A stretch of 64,000 bases of DNA from Tetracladium setigerum (taxonomy: Eukaryota; Ascomycota; Leotiomycetes; Helotiales): the NCBI GenBank assembly GCA_031472005.1, contig PZJY01000010.1, positions 1,054,001 through 1,118,000 of the forward strand. Direction: 5' to 3'. Of this stretch, positions 46,615 through 57,562 are shown piece after piece. The translations under genes and the position numbers were made by a program. The notes beneath the pieces were generated by a model. It was given only the letters and a program-made list of their open reading frames with translations, searched no databases and had not been told where the DNA came from. Position 1 is the first letter of the stretch. The number at the start of each line of letters is the position of its first letter.

Positions 46615-49600
46615 ATGGCACCACCAAACTTCAAAGCACCACCAAAATGGGAATGGAGTCAACTCAAATTAGCAGGTGCACTAGGTTCGTCTTATCTTTC
46701 TACCCAAACCACCCTCTCGCTCCCTTTCGCCAGATGGGTAGACTCTAACACACACACCCACATCCAGATGTCGGCCCCGTAAAACCATCCACCCTAACCA
46801 GCCCGCTCTGTCCCTTCTTCGAGCGCGAACACTGGGAGGTAACGGACAAGGAATACAACCTACTCCTCCCGTCGCTACGCCTGGCATCGCAGTGGCTCTT
46901 AATCGCTCTCCCTTACATCACTAATTTCCTTCACTCCTCCCGCCTTCACAAAAAGCTCCGCTCCTCTAAGCGTTTCGAGATTCAGCTGAGTAAGGAGGAG
47001 GATGTTACGAGCAGTGATACTCAACTAGCGAGCGCTGAGTTGCACGAGATAGCAGAGAGCGTTAGGTGGCAGATTAATGCTGCGATGAGAAAGACTTATG
47101 ATTGGTTGGGAATAACGAGGACGACGGAGGATACGAGACCGTGGATGCCGATTCAGGCGAAGGATATTTTGCAGTCTGATTTCAAGGCGGTGGAGGAAGG
47201 GGAGAAGAAGAGGCCGTTGATTGTGGGGATTATGAAGGAGGTGAGCTTTCCTTTTTTTTTTTCCTTTGGTGACTGTTTGGTATTTTGGTATTTTGAGATT
47301 CGGCCGTTTGGAGAACGTTTGCTAATGTAAATCGATGTGGTGGTAGTATGTGGATGCCATGCGAAAGTACGATGCGACAAATGAGGTTCATTTGAGAGCG
47401 GCTTTTATGGCAGCTTATACGATTTTCCATGAAGTTGGGCATGTGATTTGGTGGCAGAATTTTGCGGCCTGGCATCGTGAGAATGCTGAGCCGTATGTTG
47501 ATGGTGATGCTGTGAGTGATTCCTTCGAAAAGCGACTATGTATGCGCTAACTTTCTTATAGTGCATGGAACTTGGTCTTTCACTCGGCGCCCGGGTTTTT
47601 AGTGGCTTCAACCCAATGCCAGCTGATATGCCGGGTCGCTGTTGGTTCGAATTTTCGACTCATATTTGTTGGGAGCGTCTGAATAAGATTAACAAAACGA
47701 CAACACCCTGGAAGCCCTTGATATCGATTCCTATGAAGTATATGGAAAATTGCTTTCAGGATTCTTTTTGGGACGACATAGGCCCCTACAATGATAGATG
47801 GTACGAAAGGGCTCGAAAAGCTCTGGACCCTACTAGCAGCGAATACCCGTCTCCTGCAATAGCCATGAAGATTCAATTTGAAATGAGCAAAGAACAAGAG
47901 GTTGCGGACCCCAACGACTCTGAGCCAGACAGTGAAGTAAATATCAAACTGTCATGGAAAAGAAAGAACGCCTGGGATCGGACTGATTTTGGCTCAGATG
48001 ATGTTTGGTCTAAATTGACGCCTGTAGACAAGTTATGGGTGAAGGGGAGAGGAGCGCGCTTAATTGATGTAAACACGGGGGTTGAAACAACAGGAGAAAT
48101 ACCCAGCGACAATGCAGCGGGAGGGGAGAACAAAGGGGCCGAGATTGACAAAACAAGAAAGCTCGCTGGATTTCCCAAGTGTCTTTCGAAGAAATATCCA
48201 AGAAATGATTCCGAGATCGAACCTATTATGCTCGACCAGGATGTGCCTCTCGATTCTTATCAATTGGAGACTGAACCATTCCAGAAACTTCACAGGATAT
48301 GAGTTCAGTATCGACCAGAAGGACTCGCACCTGCTCCCTTAGAGCAACAAGGGGATCCTCCTTCAGCCCGAAAGAGGAACAGGATTTCAACCGACAACGA
48401 AGTTGAACCTTTGAAAAGATCAAAAATTGACGATAGGGTTTTAAAGGGATCGGCAGTAGATGCGATGCAGACAAAATTGGAAAAGTGGTCGATCCAAAAT
48501 CTAGAAAAGAGCCTCACGCACCAAACAGCCTACGAGTGGTGTCAAACGAGTGGCATCAAGTTTGGCGCTTACTTTGACAATGCACAATGGCAATTGGAAA
48601 GGCTCGATTACGAAAAGGAAGCTGATAAGTACCTGATTGAACACATCAGATACCTTGTTCTCATGGATGAGCACAGCAAACACAAAGAAGATTCACTAGA
48701 TGATGCCCTCGCACTCTTACGATTGAAACAAGAACTCCTGTCTTCTGTGCCTAATTGGGGTCCTCACACTTGCGAGGTCCACCTCGAGGCTTACAGCATC
48801 AACAACAGAGGCAGCCACGAGCAACAGCTTTCCCGAATTCTCCGATGGCTCAGAGATGAAATAACGGAATTTATTATGGATCGCCCGGAACTATTTCCAC
48901 AAAACGACAACAGTGGCGAGGCTTGGGGTTTCGACCAGGGTGATCTCGACGAGGGCATATACTCAATTTTCAAGCCCACAGCCAAATCACGATCGAGTAA
49001 TGCAATAGACAGGTACATCAGAGAGTTTGGACTCCAAAGCTGGGGAAATAAAGCATGCAAACGCGAAAGAGTGGCTCGTCATGTTTACGCTCGTAATAAT
49101 GGAGGAGCAAGGCCATCTCGAGACTTACCCAAGATCGGTGCTCGTACTTTCAATGGCATTGAAACTTACCTATTCACATGCAACCTTGACAGCACTAGCA
49201 TTAGATCCCTCCGAAGTGCTCTGTTCATTGAAGGGCTCTTTCCTCATGATGCCGAGCTTACTTTGTGGAGAAAAAACCAAGGATTCGATGCTTTCGACGA
49301 CGAGGACAATACGCTAGCGACTGTAATACCTCATCGCCCTGAGGGATCCATTGTCGATTTTGAACTAAAAGTCACCTCATTAAACAATATGGCAGGAGGT
49401 CCTGGAGTCCATGCCCTTAACAGGCCTTATATCTACAAACCTCGCGACTCCCACTCAATAACGGCGAACATACGCCTTGACCCTGCTCTTCTGAGAAAAG
49501 CGAATATAATTACAGGGCACTCGGTTCCCACCTTTGGAGAGCGATGGCAGGCTGCGCGTGAACTTAGTGAGTCTTTGGGAAAGGCGTTTTGGGTCGACGG

Positions 49601-49808
49601 AGGGAAGGATGTGCTTCGTCCCTACAAAAAAGGGGTCCGGAGTATTAGTGGGCCTGAGATTCTAGATAATTTGGAAGATGTGATCGAGGCCGAAGAGGAC
49701 TTTTTGGAGGCAATGGACGAGTTTTTGGTGGATACGAGTGAAGATCGAGCGTTCGAGTACACCGCTGGAAGCCATATGGCGGACCTGTATAAAGCCGTTG
49801 AGACGTGA
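46615..49808 (+). CDS. Uncharacterised protein with HExxH zinc-protease motif; in-frame TGA
   Basis: Exons 46615-46684, 46768-47240, 47347-47511 and 47562 onward (introns 46685-46767, 47241-47346, 47512-47561). Residues 202-216 read AAYTIFHEVGHVIWW: HEVGH at 209-213 is a HExxH zinc site. A Glu in CMELGLSLG (~239), 26 residues later, is a candidate third ligand, giving a gluzincin-like layout. The same frame meets TGA at 48300-48302, then stays open for another 501 codons to 49808 with good coding character (for example LEKWSIQNLEKSLTHQTAYEW). Either a 66-nt in-phase intron (48243-48308, GTGCCT...TTCAG) removes the stop, or TGA truncates the product at ~483 residues, or there are two genes. 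With the intron the protein is ~962 residues. I recognise no named family. Confidence 0.68.
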
Positions 49809-52138
49809 CGTTGAGAGCTTCGTACGTAGGAAGGATAAGGATGTAAGAGGCACTGATGAATTATTGTGGTTGTATTAAGCGAGGTTATGTGCCATGAAAG
49901 ATGGTTTGGAAAGGGCTATGATAGATAACCTTCCTTGTTTGGGTTTTCGTGGATTGATTATCAGCTTCCCTATGACTTATCTTGTCCAGTAGCTAAGGTA
50001 TGTACCTTGGGTGCTATATTGATGCAGCATCGCACGAAACCCTCAATTTTCATCATCAGGACATCCACGAAACAGATGTGAAGTCGCAATCCGACAAGAG
50101 TTTTTGTCTCCAAAAACACGTGAAAATTGAAACACATCTCTGCAAAGATCCATAAATGTTGTCAGGGTTTCACTCTTCTCAAGATATCAGACTCCTATCT
50201 CATGCATAATGAGGTGTCATCCGCATCTTTCCGTGTTGATCTCGATGCCATATTCCAGTTGGAGGAGAGGTGGAGGATTCGTTCAAGTAGAGCGATACGA
50301 CCAAGTTACCTTCACACCGCGACCATAACACTCTCTCCTATTGTCGTACCAGATTCCTTATCAACTCCACGTGTATTTGATCAGCAGTTTCCTGCATGGT
50401 TGTTTGCGTTTTGTTTCGCTTGTTCGTCATTGCTCTGCATTCCTTTCTTGCATGTAAACGCTGCATATGTTCCTGCTCTCCCAGTCGGCCCGGGGTTGCC
50501 TGCATCGAGTTCCAAGGACTGAGCAATGGCGGTTCTTCGGTACGGCGCCGTGATACGGAGCGTCACATCATGAACGTTCTCGTTTTGAGAGGCTGGGGAG
50601 ATAAGGCATGCAAGAAGAGATTGGCCGGCAGTGCCAAATGTGGTGTTGTTGCTCATCCTTCCATGCCTGCGCGGCATCGTAAGCCTCTCTGCCAATATGA
50701 TCGAGATTTCCTGTCAATTGTTCGTCATCGAGGTGTGAAATTTGGCTTCTCGAGACTCGAAGTTTGGTTGAGGAACGGAGGCTTTGATGCCGGTCTGGCA
50801 TGGAGTTGCGCTTCCGGACCCTTTCTATCAATTGACGAGGTCTGGTAAAAAGGAAACCTCGGCGACAGCTTCTTGTAGGAAGGATCGGATGAGGGAGCAT
50901 TAGATGATAAGAGGTGTGTGATGAGTGGCTCCTCACCGCCAGCGAGATTTGCACGCTCTGATCTGATTGTGATCCGTGTGATGTTTTGGCTAAAGGCATC
51001 CTGGTCGCATGGTGCATATTGTTCCGAATCGCATCTCGGAAGATATCAAAATTATTTTTTGGAAAAATAATAATATTTGACCTTGACAGAAATACGAACA
51101 AGCAGACAGAAGTCAAGGTCGTAAAGTCAGTTTGAGCGATGATTTTTGGCTGTAAATCACCCGCGTTTGAGTGTCTCAAGAAACTGCTCGTTGTTCTAGA
51201 AACTCTCTCGTTTCACCGCATCTCACTCATCTATCTGACCCTGGCTGGCTTTTAAACTTCAATGTCGCTTCGTCTATCAACAACATCAAGTCAGTCCGAA
51301 CAGCGGAACCAAGCACACCACAGTGACCACACCCATCATTTATCCATGATTACTTCTCTGTCTCTTCTTAGCTCTTCTTTACGGTAGCTCTCCCCTGCTA
51401 CCTTAGCTGTTGCATCCGCCCTTCCTGCATCTCATTTCCGGCACACAACTTTTTCCAACTTCTCGATCCGACTTCGCCGCCAAAGTCTCAAAGGAATGCG
51501 GAATCTGCAAGCAGATAGGCATGTCGTATACCACTACTGGTAGTGCCACGGTAGCTCTTTTATCTCTCCTGTCTCGCCGCCTCCATAAAACTGGAAGCAA
51601 AGGGCCACCTTGCGTGCTCTGTTCTCGTCCGAAGCTTTGGGCTTGAGCAGGGAACCGGGATGATGTTGTCACAACTAACGGCGATCACCAATCCTGAGAA
51701 GAGGAAGTCCCTCCCGGGGGAAGTTCGCCAGTTTTTGACGTGTCCGCAAGCACCATCTATCTCCATCTTTCCCTTAGCTCTTTCTTGTTGTTGTGGGTTC
51801 TCTTGAGATCCCCGTTCACCGTCGTGCTAGTGAGCGGGACTTTGCCGGTCTCGTTTCTCTAGCTCCCTTCCTCTCCCACTTCACATGTTCAACACCACCC
51901 CTCCTCTTCAACTCACCCTTCCTCTCTTTAATTATTGTCGAGAAGCCATTTTACTACTTCTTCTGATCATCCCTCTTGAATTTATTACATATTTCCTATA
52001 CAGTTCTATACATCAAGTTACCAAACAGCGCATTCAAAGCACTACCAATTCCTCTATTTTCTCCAAACCCTCTTCTGCGCCCTCATACGGAGAACTACTT
52101 CCAAGTCGAAGTTTTCAGTGTTCAATTTGACTCTGGAA
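49809..52138. other. Long intergenic region upstream of the MFS gene
   Basis: 2.3 kb with only overlapping, unconvincing frames. CACGTG occurs at 50117-50122 and 50368-50373. The last ~300 bp are pyrimidine-rich and contain an 81-codon upstream frame (see the separate entry). Confidence 0.4.
51885..52130 (+). promoter_or_regulatory. Candidate upstream ORF before the MFS transporter
   Basis: ATG at 51885 opens 81 codons with a hydrophobic middle and stops at 52130, 8 nt before the MFS start codon. If the transcript begins upstream of 51885 it would be an uORF. Coding potential is uncertain and no homologue is recognised. Confidence 0.3.
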
Positions 52139-53733
52139 ATGGGGTCGAATAGCGTAGGATCCTTTCGGGATCCTGAGAAATTTCCCACCGCTCAATTATT
52201 CCTACTCGGTATGCGCCGTCGAAAACAACACTTTCCAACCGCCGTTCTCAGCTAAATTAATTTTGTAGCCATCGTTCGACTTGCAGAGCCAATCGCCCTC
52301 ACCTCCATTTTTCCCTACGCCTGGCCGCTTGTCAAGAAGTTCCATGTGGGCGAAGAACACGATGCTTCATTTTACGCGGGTTGCCTCATCTCAGCATTTG
52401 CGCTTGCAGAAGCCTTGACTGGCATGTTCTGGGGTGGTCTCTCGGACCGAATTGGGAGGAAGCCGGTACTTATCTTGGGGTGTACGGGTACAATGTTGAG
52501 TTTGATAATGGTTGGGTTCTCTGCGAACATCTGGATGGCACTTGCTGGGCGAGCAATGGGCGGATTCCTCAATGGGAACATCGGGGTCATACAGACGATG
52601 GTGGGCGAGATGGTTACGAAGCGAGAACATGAGCCGAGAGCATATGCGGTTATGCCGTTTGTCTGGTCAATGGGTACCATAATTGGGCCTGCCATCGGAG
52701 GAACATTTGCGGACCCAGTTGCTTCATTTCCAAATACCTTCTCGAAACATGGGCTATTTGGACGGTTTCCATATTTGCTACCGAATTTGATTTGCGCTGC
52801 GATTCTGCTAGTTAGCATTTTGGCGGGGTATTTTTTGCTGGAGGAGACACATCCGGACTTCTTGCCGCGGGTTCTACTCCCTGATTCGACGTATGTATCC
52901 GACGAAACACCTCTTCTAGCCACAGCGGATGCGGTCAAGAAACCAGCTGTCGATATAAGATCTGAGACCTACGGAGCAATTGAGAATGACGAGCAATGGA
53001 GGAATGCATCAAACAAAAATCGACCACCAAAAGTCTTCACTAAGACGATCATTTCGTTAGTTATCGCAATGGGAATTTTTACCTACCATAGTATGACTTT
53101 CGATCACCTTCTTCCCATCTTTTTCGAGGACGAACGACGGGAGGCATCCATCTCCTCGATTCCCGGAATCAACCCCTTTCACTCCCCGGTGGCTTAGGAC
53201 TTTCCATACAGACGGTCGGTGCAATTATGAGCTCAGACGGACTCATCGCCTTGTTCATCCAAGCAGTCATTTTCCCGTTCGTAGTTGGAAAATTCGGGGT
53301 TTACAAACTTTTGATAATCACATCCGTGCTTCACCCGGTCACTTTCCTCACCATCCCATACCTCAGCCATCTCCCCGACAACTTGTTGTATCCTGGAATA
53401 TACGTTTGCCTCATAATTCGAAACATCCTCTCAATTATTGCGTTTCCCGTTCTCTTGATTTTGATCAAGCAGGCCACTCCCAGTCCTTCGGTTTTAGGAA
53501 AAGTCAATGGTTTGACTGCAAGTGCTGGTGCGGCTTGCAGGACAGTCGCTCCACCTGTTTCGGGATATCTGTATACTCTGGGGCGGCGAATGGATTGCAC
53601 TGCCTTGGCGTGGTATGCAAGTGCGTTTGTCGCAGTTGTAGGAGCATTTCAGTGTTTCTCCGTTGAGAGAGAGAGAAATACGGGGGATATTGAGGATGGG
53701 AAAGAGGTGACCTCTCCACCGCCATCCCATTGA
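52139..53733 (+). CDS. MFS transporter (DHA1-like), frameshifted
   Basis: About 511 residues with one base restored; one intron, 52209-52268. The start ATG 52139 gives a short cytosolic N-terminus, then ~11-12 membrane helices. The MFS motif between helices 2 and 3 is clear (GGLSDRIGRKPVL), and helix 5 carries VWSMGTIIGPAIGG. A hydrophilic central loop (~residues 245-300) divides the halves. The frame stops at TAG 53195-53197 unless one G is added to the GG at 53188-53189 (CCCCGGTGG). The joined sequence then reads PGGLGLSIQTVG and continues through six more helices to 53733. The substrate is unknown; the closest family I can name is the fungal YCR023C/ZIFL-type group of the plasma or vacuolar membrane. 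Confidence 0.85.
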
Positions 53734-55343
53734 GACGATATTTTTTTCTTTTTGTGCTCGAGAATCGACACACAGCGGGCGATAGAAGGCGGGGCCAAAC
53801 AAATACAGCGAATAGCGATAGAAAGGGAGAAGAGCGAACAGCGCTCAATAGAAGAAGGAGCATATCGCAAGATACCTAGATACCACGAACAAAGAAAATG
53901 GATGGGCTGGCTAGAGCGGAACATATCATTTAGAAGGGCTTGTCTTTCTTTGGAAAAATATAGATTTTAGGGCGTTTGTCAATACCACAAGTTTTCGAAT
54001 TAGCAAGCAGCGAGTAGTGGATGGTTCATTTTCAGCTTTTTGGGGTGGGCGGTTTTGGGATGCTTGTTACTTCTGCGAGACTAGACAGGGGGTGACGGAT
54101 TATGTTTCTGGAGTTTGGAGTCTGAAGTTTTGGGATTTGAACGAAACTAGGTGGTAGTTTTGAAGCCATGATATCCAGAAAGCGGCTTTTTTATGAGATG
54201 ACGAAAGCGTTTACAGGGGTTCTGAAATATATGGAGCCGAAAGTAAAGACGATCTTTATAAACACGTACTTAGCTTGGTAATTTCATTACTTCTTTCTTT
54301 TACTTACTTTTTTTTGGTGATTCATAAACTCGAACCAACAGAGCGTAGGTAACTTTGGATTTTCTTGTGTTGTCCAAATTTGTCAATGCCAAGACATAAA
54401 CGCTCATTGCCGAAGGCACAACAACTACAACAACAACACAACTATAATTCGGTAAAGACTTCTACAATAAGGTGTTCAAGCTGAATTCTTCCCACAGTAT
54501 GTTGTTCATGAGATTGGTCTTGCAGCAAGTTTCTGAAGCTAACTCCCATTCATGACTTGTCGCCCACAACGTCACCTCCCAACTCCTCCTCGTTACGTGC
54601 ACAGCACAGTAAATATTATACCTATTTGCTATTGTATTCATGGGAAGATGAGCATTCCCTTTGGATTCCTAAGAAGCAGCATGCAGCCACCTTACCAGCT
54701 GGCTTTGATCAACACACATCCACGCTCTTTAGCGCGGTCGCGAACTGCACTTGGTTTCTAAATTTGTAGATCATTACCTGCGGATAAAAGACTGCTGTGA
54801 ACTATACAAAAATCTAGAGTCTAGAGGTTCTTTGTTTGTTTATGCTTCAAATAGATCGTTGTTCTTTTCTTCAATTGAGCGTCAACAGTTGTGCACTTCC
54901 ATGCAGGGATTAATTTCCGGACACTTTCAAAAAAAAACATTATGGACAACATCAGGATTGGGAAAGCACCTCAATAATGTTATTCTTAGAGCCTATATTC
55001 TATGTATCTGGTATCAAAGCGCGAAGGCTATCATAAAGTTGTGATGGACAGTCAGCTATACTTTTGTGAACAAAAGCTCTATGAACAACTAAAATACGTA
55101 GAAAGCAGAAGAATTTCCGGAAACTTCTTCTTAGAACATTCCAAATATCGGTTAAAAAATGATACTAGCGTCAAGATCAGCGTCAGCCAATCGCATTGCG
55201 TCATTGCCAGACTGTGAGAGTCAGAAGTGAGAACGACCCCTCCCCCTAGCAACAGCAACAACAACAACAAAGGTGATCTCTTCCACCCACGTTGTCTCTC
55301 TTCTAAAACAACACCCAACGACAAACTCTTCAAAGCATTCGCA
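53734..55343. other. Intergenic region
   Basis: 1.6 kb with mixed AT-rich DNA, small frames and an (AAC)n-like CAACAA stretch near 54420-54440 and again at 55255-55270. No gene is supported. Confidence 0.4.
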
Positions 55344-57562
55344 ATGGAGAAGACACACAGCAGCAAATCTGTAAGTTCACTCCCGTGAGAAGGAAAGAGG
55401 CGTCACATCATGTATTGCAGAGACCTCGCTTCGAGAAGCGAAGTCTTAGCTCACTGCTAACCGAGGAATCGCTCACATGCGGACTAGTACTGACAAAAAC
55501 CTTGTGTGCAGAACCCCTCTCTTGAGGAACAACTGGAAGCTCATGGGGCGGTTCTGACTGAGCATGAGAGGAGCACAGTTAGAGATGTGGAGGCATTGTG
55601 TGCGACGGTGAAGGGAAGACTGATTTTGGAGCTTGATGCTGCGGTCTCTGGCAAGGTATATGCTTCAATCCTCTTGCTCTTCTCCTCTATTTTTTGGCCA
55701 TTCCTTCCTCTAATACGCTGCTTTATTTTATCTTGCTGACTTGCTTGCTTTCTTTCTGCTAGAACGGAACCACTCACGGTCTCAAAGAGGGTGCTGAGTA
55801 TGATCTCGAGGTCTCTCTCAAGGTACGTACTTCAATTTTGTTGCCCATCTCCTATCCCTTTCCGCTCCTTCCTCTGATGCGTTGCTCCGTTTTGATCTGC
55901 TAACTTCGTTGTTTTTCTTCTGCCAGAACGATTCCGTTCAAGGCATTAAGTCGGTTCTTAGGTCGGCTCTTAAGTCAGCTCTTAAATCTGATCCCAAGGC
56001 CTCTGTCATGGTACGTACTTCGATCTTCGTGTCCCTCTTCTCTCCTCTCTCTTTTCCATTGCTTCTTTTACGCTGCTCTGATTCTAACCTGCTGACTTGC
56101 TTGGTTTCTTCCTTCTAGAACAATTCCGCGAACGGTCTTGAGTTGACTTCTAAGTATAAATCTAAGGCTTCTACTATCAAGGTGCGTACTCCGATTTTCT
56201 TGCTCCTCTCCTCTTCTCTCAACATTTTCATGCCTTCTTCTAGGGCGCTGCATTGTCTTTACCCTGCTGACTTGCTTGGTTCCTTCTTCTAGAACTATTC
56301 AGATCACAGTCTCAAGTTGATTTTTAAGTGTGATCGCAAGGCTGGCAAGGCCTCTGTCAAGGTACGTGCTTTCAACTTTCTGCCTCCTCTCCTTGCTTCA
56401 TTCCTTTCTCCGATGAAATATCTCTCTAGATCTTTCTAACTTGCTGTATTTCGTTCTGCTAGCTCGTTCGCGGTTATGCGCCATTCTGCTGCGACACCCC
56501 TGACCTCGAGAAACTCCACCTCCTATCAACGGACCTGACTTCAGTTCAAATGTTCTCGAATTCGTCAAATGTGTCAATAGTGGCATAATCAAGTACCGTA
56601 TCACCAATCAGGACGAGATGCCTCGAAAGTTGTTATCCATGACGACCAGAGTCTTCCAGGTCAATGGTGTCGTTGGAGGTATTGATAAGGATACTTGGAT
56701 CTTTTTTCCTGAAAAGAACAATAGAGTCAAGGCTTGTTACGTGTTAGTCTTCTCTGTCTCCCATTCTATTTCCGATTCCTGGTCATTGATGTGATTATCT
56801 AGCGGGGTCATCAAGACAGATACCATCAAGTTTCCTAATGCTAAACATCAGGGGTACATGCAATTGATGTGCTTGAATTGCAAGCAGGAAGTCAAAATTG
56901 GCTCCTTCATTGTAAGCTCTGCTATAACCGCGCTTCCCTACATTTTGGATTTCTCATTACAGATCAATCTCTCACCCAGTCTCTTCTTACCGAGGAAAAA
57001 AGCTAACTCTTTCCCCATCAAACAGAACTTAAAATGGTATGCGATGATTGCGGCTCGTGAGAAGATTGCTCCCGACACTTTCGAATACCACAAAGCTCTT
57101 GACAAGGTTTTGGGCCTTCCAATCCTAACAAACTACCCCGAAACTTTCGAGTTCGGGGAATTCTATGACGAGTTAATGGGCCCTCCAGTCCGAACACGTC
57201 GCTCCGCCCAAGGCTCGCCAGACACCAACAAGGCAAGCATGAAGGTCAGCAAGCTCGGTGAAACCACGCTTGCAAGTGGTGTGCCTCCTGGCAGCTCTGA
57301 TGAGCCTGAGGTTGTCAGTCAGGAGCATAAGACGCCAACCAAGAAGCCTGCTAAGCGCCGTGCAGAATCTCCAATCACCAAGGAGAACTATAAGAGAAAG
57401 AAGTGTGGCCAAGCTAAGGCTGATGAGACCCAAGCTAAGGTTGATGAGACCCAAGCTGTGGTTGATGACTCCCAAGCTAAGGTTGACGAGACCCAAGTTG
57501 ATGACGGTAACTTTGAACATGAGTCTGGAGTTTCCAAAGACAATGGCAACACGGATCTTTAA
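55344..57562 (+). CDS. Unrecognised protein built from tandemly duplicated mini-exons
   Basis: Nine exons: 55344-55370, 55512-55655, 55763-55822, 55927-56010, 56119-56181, 56293-56361, 56463-56742, 56803-56911 and 56963-57562; about 478 residues if one A is added at 56511-56513. Exons 3-6 are 60, 84, 63 and 69 nt, all phase 0-0. Each begins with AAC (Asn) followed by a Ser/Thr at +2 (NGT, NDS, NNS, NYS), and each ends in Lys or Met before GTACGTAC/GTGCGTAC-type donors (exon 6 GTACGTGC). Exon 2 also begins with AAC. The later part has a possible zinc knuckle (CLNC), and the C-terminus has a bipartite NLS-like KRR...KRKK followed by four copies of a TQAKVDE-like repeat. The NLS suggests a nuclear protein, so the Asn motifs need not be glycosylation sites. 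No family is recognised; splice calls rest on phase and on similarity between the introns. Confidence 0.65.
55656..56462 (+). repeat. Tandem intron-exon repeat array
   Basis: Five introns of 107, 104, 108, 111 and 101 nt alternate with four mini-exons, giving units of about 167-188 bp. The introns resemble each other along their length. They open with GTA(C/T)(G/A)T-type donors (one GTGCGT), have a TC-rich middle with 'TTCCTTCTCCGATGC-like' words, a CTGCTGACTTGCTTGG-like branch region (seen nearly identical in three) and a TTCT(G/T)CTAG or TTCTAG acceptor. Tandem duplication of a whole intron+exon unit is the simplest explanation. Confidence 0.75.
57415..57515 (+). repeat. 24-bp minisatellite in the coding sequence
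   Basis: About four copies of CAAGCTAAGGTTGATGAGAC-like units, encoding a TQAKVDE-type heptad/octad repeat near the C-terminus of the mini-exon gene. All copies keep the frame. Confidence 0.8.

Noticed and set aside
50396..51179. Overlapping 150- and 203-codon frames upstream of the MFS gene
   Set aside because: Antisense overlap, no domain, ordinary intergenic composition; nothing favours either strand.
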